Positions 59,085-64,000 of a DNA stretch of 64,000 nucleotides are shown piece by piece. Below the pieces are notes generated by a model. That model was not told where the DNA came from and did no database searches. It saw nothing but the letters and a program-made list of their open reading frames with translations. This stretch comes from Hypoxylon rubiginosum (taxonomy: Eukaryota > Ascomycota > Sordariomycetes > Xylariales > Hypoxylaceae): the NCBI GenBank assembly GCA_902806565.1, contig CADCXA010000057.1, positions 1 through 64,000 on the forward strand, given 5' to 3'. The translations under genes were made by a program, and so were the position numbers. Position 1 is the stretch's first letter. Each line of letters opens with the position of its first letter.

Positions 59085-59828
59085 CTAGACGTAGACGCGG
59101 CGATGCGACGAGTGGGTGCTGTGCCTGCTGCCGTGGGGGCTGCGGCTGCTGCGGTGGCCGTGGCGGTGGCCGTGCGTCTCGCGGTAGTACGTGGTGCGGT
59201 CGCCGCTGCTGATGCGGTCGCCGTGCAGGCAGGCGAGGATGCTCGTGGAAAAGAAGAAGACGCAGTTCATGATGCCGAAGGCGAAGCAGGCCTTGAGCAT
59301 GGCGCACGTCTTGTCGGTGCTGGCGTCGAGGGTGCTGACGGAGGCGCTGCCGAAGGGGCCGAAGCTGACGTCGTACGGGTCGCCGCGGGTGATGCTGGTG
59401 CAGTCGGCGGCGGCGACGAAGCGGAGGGCCCAGACGGCGCCGATGAAGGCGCCGACGAAGAGGAGGTCGACGACGGCGACGAAGGTGGCGTTGGCCGAGG
59501 AGCGGTGGTAGCTGAAGAGGGTGTAGATGGACCAGGCCAGGGCCAGGACCGACACGATGAAGAGCACGAGGATGTAGTTGGGCGTCAGCTCGTTCAGCTG
59601 GACGTAGCCGTTGACGAAGTAGGCCAGCATGCCCATCGTCGGGATCTATGCATATGCGCACTCACGTTAGTCATGTCCGATCTTTTGCGCCCTATGAGAG
59701 GAAGCCATGCGCTATGCTTCTGACACTTCTAATTGCGCCGGCTCGCTCGGCTTATGCAGAGGGGGGGAACTCACCAGGGTGATGATCTGCATGAATCGCC
59801 AAAAGGCGAAGAAGATGGCGAATATCAT
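59085..59828 (-). CDS. MARVEL-like four-helix membrane protein with His-rich tail
   Basis: Two exons, complement(join(59085..59645,59775..59828)), 204 residues. Exon 1 encodes MIFAIFFAFWRFMQIITL and joins IPTMGMLAYFVNGYVQLNEL in frame; this matches the first helix and loop of fungal MARVEL-domain proteins. Three more helices follow: YILVLFIVSVLALAWSIYTL, TFVAVVDLLFVGAFIGAVWA and ACFAFGIMNCVFFFSTSILA, with a lumenal loop containing two cysteines. The last 35 residues form a cytosolic His/Arg/Ser tail (THGHRHGHRSSRSPHGSRHS). MARVEL proteins organise membrane domains such as eisosomes (Nce102) or vesicle sites; this one's role is unknown. Very high GC in the tail creates long false ORFs on the other strand. 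Confidence 0.85.
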
Positions 59829-60780
59829 CTTGACGGTATTATTTTATTGGTCACACGCACGCGCACACGTTAACAATTGTCGACAATGTTAGAAAAAAAA
59901 ATAGTCGTTGTAGGTCTGCGACCAACAAGAATCTAACAAGAGTCCGATAACTGGCGGTGATGAAGAAAAGGGTAAAGAAGGTGAGGAGTTTCGGAGAGAG
60001 ACGCAGAAGGTGGAGAGCGAGAGCTTCAGCTCCGGGGATATGACTTGCGTGCGCCAAGAGCTGCAAGACGAGGCGGCTGGTAAGAAGTGGATAAGGGTGT
60101 TGTCCGTCTCGGGTCTTATGTGCGTCCTTTTTTAATGGCTTTTTCCTGATGCGCGGTCCTGATGCAAGTCCTAGAAAAAATGACAGCAGAGGCTGGAATT
60201 GATCGATATGATTGGAGCTGCTAATACGTTCCTAGTAGCTTCGGCCAATGAAATGGTTACACAACAGAAGGGAGATTTTATGATATGTAAGTTCAACAAT
60301 TTCCCTGACCTCGATATGTACGATGTTGTCGCTCTGCAGTCTCTCCGCCCTATTAAAGATGAATTGTCCCGGGGTGAGGAGAGCTTTAGTGGGGGTGCCT
60401 TCGGGGTAAACAAGGCGCGTGGGACAGGGCAACGCCTTATGAACTTTCGGAGGTTATGACGTCGAAAAGACCAAGTACGATTACTATTTCGTATTCTTTC
60501 GACAAGGACTAGCTCCGCATGCAGAGTCCAGGCCTTCGCCTTGATAAAATAGCGGGGGCTGGCCAACCCCCTGTTCCATCCTCACTCCCCTCAACATCGC
60601 ATCTGAGGTGGTTGGTCAATTGCGAAATATCAAGTCCAGCACCACCTTTGCATTGAACAAAGCCGTCGCCCTTGATAACACTTTGGGAGAGTAAAGCACT
60701 GTGTAGTTGTTTGATAAATATGAGAATATTGGCATTGGACTCAGTGTCAATAGGTAAAATTTACTATTCCTAGATATTAC
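59829..60780. other. intergenic
   Basis: About 0.95 kb. Its left part is the promoter of the MARVEL-like gene, with a CACACGCACGCGCACACG tract at about 59,852-59,869. No gene seen. Confidence 0.5.
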
Positions 60781-61299
60781 CTACGGCCCGCTTCTCCTAA
60801 GCAAGACTTCTGAGAACTCGCTGCTATTGCTGCTAAGAAATCCGTCGTCGCCGATATCTAATAAAAACTTGCGAAAGAAAGCATCGGTGTATGTCCTCTG
60901 GATCTGCACCATCCTCGCCCCTGCAACACTCCCAGCCTCTATCCCCTGTCCGCCCCATATGTCCGCAAAGACGGCGTAGTCGGTGTAGCTCTCGTGCACC
61001 GTGCCCGCCACCGTAAAGTCCCTCTTCCAGCCGCGAAGGGCCGGCCACCCAGGCGCGGTCGTCGGATCGTCCGTAGCGAAATGCTCTGGGAAGCCGAGGA
61101 CCAATACTGGCTTCTCCGTCCCCTGCTGTATAACCGGCCCGTATAGGAACCCATCCAAATCCGCCGCTGCTATGGCTGCCGATGAATTGACTAACAGTTG
61201 CACGGCCGTCGCGCCGCCGAATGAGTGACCCAGCGCTACGCAACGGGACACGTTGAGAGCGGGTACTAGTGTATCCTTCTCGTCAATTCCCCCGGCGCG

Positions 61300-61331
<32 letters not shown>

Positions 61332-62016
61332 TGACATACAAACCCTCCATAGACTGACCCGTACGCATGCCTTGACCCCTTCCGTCCAATTGCCCCAGCA
61401 CGAACAGCAAATCAGCCACACGCGTATCGAGCGCCAGCTCCCGCACCGCCGGGTCCAGCGGCCAGCTCCAGTCCCGCGCCTCCACCGTGCGGCCGTCGGG
61501 GTACTCGACGACGCCAGCGTCGTGCGGGTGGTCGACGGCGGCCACGACCCAGCCCCACGACGCGAGGTCCTGCAGCAGCGCCGTGTACAGCCCCCGCGCG
61601 AAGCCGAACCCGTGGCTGAAGAGCACGACGGGGGGCGACGTCGACCCTCCTCCTCCTCCTGCTACCTCGGGGCGGCCGAGCGGCGCGTCGAGGCGCGCGC
61701 GCGTCGTGAGGGAGGCCGCCGTCCCCGGTGGTAGGGAGAGCAGGGCGTCGACGTACGAGGCGACGGCCGGGGAGAACTGCGGGGCGAGCGGTAGGTGCGC
61801 GGAGGAGGCGTGGGGGGTGGGGTAGAAAAGGGTCACCATGAGGTCCCGCGGCGTCCCGGACGGGGAGAAAGGATCGGGCCGGTCATAGTCGACGAGTTCT
61901 AGGTTCCTGAGTCCGACGCTGTAGGGTCCAGTGACATCTGGTAGGAATATTTGTGACCCGAAAGCATGAATGGTAGTAAGGAGAATAGCGAAGAATACTA
62001 AGCGTATATTAGCCAT
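60781..62016 (-). CDS. secreted PAF-acetylhydrolase-like alpha/beta hydrolase
   Basis: Intronless, 411 residues, with a signal peptide (MANIRLVFFAILLTTIHAFG). The oxyanion segment is VVLFSHGFGFARGLYT, and the nucleophile elbow is ALGHSFGGA with Ser265. A histidine at 341 (GTVHESYTDYAVF) sits where family members carry the catalytic base. N-terminal PYSVGLRNLELVDYDRPDPF and the VTLFYPT strand are typical of the PAF-AH isoform II family, which hydrolyses short or oxidised acyl esters of phospholipids; the natural substrate in fungi is generally unknown. A run of ten Gln (residues 230-239) lies in an apparent surface loop just before the elbow strand. Its promoter faces the divergent M20 gene to the right. 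Confidence 0.88.
61301..61331 (+). repeat. CTG trinucleotide microsatellite coding for poly-Gln
   Basis: About ten CTG units (CAG on the coding strand) encode the glutamine run of the PAF-acetylhydrolase-like protein and are likely to vary in length between strains. Confidence 0.88.
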
Positions 62017-62948
62017 CGTTGGAGCTCTGGCTACCTTACTTAGGAGGTAGGTATCTTCTTAAATCTGAGCTCGTGCGAGTGAAATGTGAAATCCACGGTG
62101 CTGTGGGTTAGATCTTGGCATCGTTCTCACTTAGGCTTAGGTCGAGTCGAGAATCGTGAGTTTGAAAACGGTTAAAATCTCACATCATCACTAGACTCCT
62201 AGAAACAACGGATAGATTAATTATGGTTAGTAATTAAATATCGTTATAATATGCCTCGGTAAATAGGTAGGCATATGAATTAGGATCAGACAATTACCAG
62301 GTATGAGGTAGGTAAGGAGTCGGTGAAGGTGATGACGCCAGCTTCACCTTGGCTGCGAGTAGCCCATGGACTTAAGCAAATGGCCGAACAGACTGAAGAT
62401 ATCGATGTAAGAACCGCTCTTGAAATCACGAACAATTCATAACATGACGATACCTGCTTACTTGCGCGGGTTGAACACAGCATTTAAGTACATACTATAT
62501 TACATAATGATACCCCTTTTCATATTCTTCCACCCTCAGGAGAACGATGGCGGCCATGCTAGAAAGCTACGCGTTGCTGACAGATCGACTCACATCACGT
62601 CAGCAGAGGTGCGGAAGCACGGATTTAACGGGTCTCATGGCCAGCTTCTCCTTGGCTTCATAATTCACGGACATCGCTGTTACTAATTAAGAAGGGCCGA
62701 GGTCATGATGCCCAGGCGTTTAGGTCCATAGAGCCGGTCGTTAGTAGGTATGATAAGTGACATGCCCTTGTCAGGATTCGATGGCATACCGCAGATCAGA
62801 CCAGGGAGTTCTCAGTATAAATACGTAGACGGCAGCGTATCATGGAAATGGAGACTTCAATGCTCCTGCTTTGGCTTCTTGTGTCGTGGCTACTCATATT
62901 AGATCGAGGTAGTGCAGTTTATGACAGTGCATGCACATCACAGACATC
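62017..62948. promoter_or_regulatory. divergent promoter region, PAF-AH-like / M20 gene
   Basis: 0.9 kb between divergent genes, with several TAGGTAGG-type motifs near 62,040 and 62,265-62,315. No gene seen. Confidence 0.45.
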
Positions 62949-64000
62949 ATGATTCGCTCTCAGTTGTGTCTCCTAGCTACTGTCGGTTGTAGTATAGCGG
63001 CAGACCTGAGCACACTCCCCAGTCTCCTCAAGACTATCTCAGACGATGTGTTCCCAGGCCTGAAGAGTATGTCTCAGGAGATCCACGCCCACCCAGAGAC
63101 ATCCACTCAAGAATTCCACGCCCACGATCTCGTCGTCGACTACTACACAACGACGAACCCCGGCCTATGGGACGTAACACCACACGCTTACGGCCTGCCT
63201 ACTGCGTTCCAGTTGGATTTCGTCTACAAGCCCGCCAGCTTCGCTGGTTCTGAGGATGAGGTACCCGTCATTGGCTTCATGGCAGAGTACGACGCCCTCC
63301 TAGGTATCGGCCACGCCTGCGGTCATAACCATATCGTGCTAAACGGTCTCGCCGCGGCCAGCATGGCGCGTCAGGCACTTATCGACCTAGATATTCCCGG
63401 CCGGATCCGAGTCCTCGGAACGCCAGACGAGGAAAACACAGGCGGTAAAGGGCGTCTCCGCGATGTCGGCGCATTCGACGGCGTGGACGTGTGGATGATG
63501 GCGCATCCGACGAGTGCCGACGCCGTGCAGCCTATGCAGGGGCGGGTTGACGCGCAGGCGAATTTCGTGGGGGACACGCACGCCGATGCGGTTAGAACCG
63601 CGTACGAGGCACTCGTGCTCGTCACGGATCTAGCAAGCTCGCTGCCCGGAACGGCGTCGACAGCTACTCCGGTGGAGGACGTCGGGATGTTTGCCATCAA
63701 CGTGGTGGCCCAGGAGATCCTGCTGGGAATCGCGGGTCTCAGTCTGCAGGAAGTCAACTCGACGGTTCAGGGGCTGCTGGATGATACGTATGTCGACGTG
63801 AATTACACCATTGCGGAAACTAACGATGTCGAAAATGGCGTCGCACTTACGATCGAGGGGCCGGGAGGACATGCATCTGAAGGCAACAAGAGCCCCCTAA
63901 GGCTAAGCATCGAGACGTTCCGCACCTTGACCTCCAGCGGGACAGAAGACGTCTCGTTCTTCTTGCCGGGAAACACCACCGTTACGGAGCTAGACATCAC
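62949..64000 (+). CDS. M20-family amidohydrolase, 3' end beyond the window
   Basis: The frame is open from the ATG at 62949 to the window edge, 350 codons, with no stop, so the gene is cut by the edge. A signal peptide (MIRSQLCLLATVGCSIAA) starts it. IHAHPETSTQEFHAHDLV, VIGFMAEYDALLGIGHACGH and TPDEENTGGKGRL are the standard blocks of the M20D/PM20D2-like amidohydrolases. His and Asp residues of the di-metal site and the general-base glutamate pair (EE) are present. The dimerisation-domain motif IEGPGGHASEG is also seen. These enzymes hydrolyse N-acyl or dipeptide amide bonds; a secreted fungal member could release amino acids from conjugates. The remaining C-terminal metal-binding part is not in view. 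Confidence 0.9.
   Translation, partial: MIRSQLCLLATVGCSIAADLSTLPSLLKTISDDVFPGLKSMSQEIHAHPETSTQEFHAHDLVVDYYTTTNPGLWDVTPHAYGLPTAFQLDFVYKPASFAGSEDEVPVIGFMAEYDALLGIGHACGHNHIVLNGLAAASMARQALIDLDIPGRIRVLGTPDEENTGGKGRLRDVGAFDGVDVWMMAHPTSADAVQPMQGRVDAQANFVGDTHADAVRTAYEALVLVTDLASSLPGTASTATPVEDVGMFAINVVAQEILLGIAGLSLQEVNSTVQGLLDDTYVDVNYTIAETNDVENGVALTIEGPGGHASEGNKSPLRLSIETFRTLTSSGTEDVSFFLPGNTTVTELDI

Noticed and set aside
59103..59723. 206-residue plus-strand ORF over the MARVEL-like gene
   Set aside because: Ala/Val/Gly/Asp/Glu-only sequence produced by the GC-rich complement of the His-rich tail.
1..64000. CRISPR arrays, bacterial operons or prophage-like modules
   Set aside because: No regularly spaced repeats were seen, and introns and gene families are fungal nuclear throughout.
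13486..64000. Intact transposon or terminal inverted repeats outside the AT block
   Set aside because: No transposase, reverse transcriptase or integrase motif and no long inverted or direct terminal repeat was found by eye.

Overview
The window is nuclear DNA of a filamentous ascomycete (Pezizomycotina; a Sordariomycete is likely but not proven). The evidence is short GT-AG introns of about 45-180 nt that interrupt most genes, a HET-domain gene, a LaeA-type methyltransferase, paired berberine-bridge-like oxidases, an intron-bearing tRNA-Thr, and a long AT-saturated block of the kind left by repeat-induced point mutation (RIP). Gene models below were spliced by hand: every exon join was chosen for splice signals, frame and continuity of the protein family, and all sums are multiples of three.

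Region 1 (1 to about 13,485) is almost pure A+T, has no credible gene and ends abruptly. It reads as RIP-destroyed repeat heterochromatin.

Region 2 (14,107-27,646) is the most interesting part: an EthD-domain protein, two tandem secreted bicovalent-flavin BBE-like oxidases, a seven-helix fungal rhodopsin-fold protein, a membrane P450, an aldo-keto reductase, and a UbiA-superfamily integral membrane enzyme of the type that includes the fumagillin terpene cyclase. There is no PKS, NRPS, DMATS or soluble terpene synthase, so cluster finders keyed on those backbones could miss it. I infer a cryptic terpenoid or meroterpenoid cluster: UbiA enzyme as scaffold maker, P450/BBE/AKR as tailoring enzymes.

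Region 3 (28,540-45,300) is accessory: a HET protein with a WW-like insertion, a secreted gamma-glutamyltransferase, a DJ-1/PfpI protein, a decayed gene, a probably mitochondrial SDR, an MFS exporter, an unrecognised nuclear-looking protein, and a nine-exon LaeA-like methyltransferase with a 13-nt microexon.

Region 4 (47,336-64,000) is mostly core genome: tRNA-Thr(AGU), an MpaB/DUF2236 oxygenase, the GPI-transamidase subunit PIG-S/Gpi17, a Fat1-type very-long-chain acyl-CoA synthetase, Dph2 (diphthamide synthesis), a MARVEL-like membrane protein, a secreted PAF-acetylhydrolase-like esterase, and an M20 amidohydrolase that runs off the right edge. Noncoding DNA throughout regions 2-4 is sprinkled with short palindromes of the TAGGTACCTA / TACCTAGGTA type.
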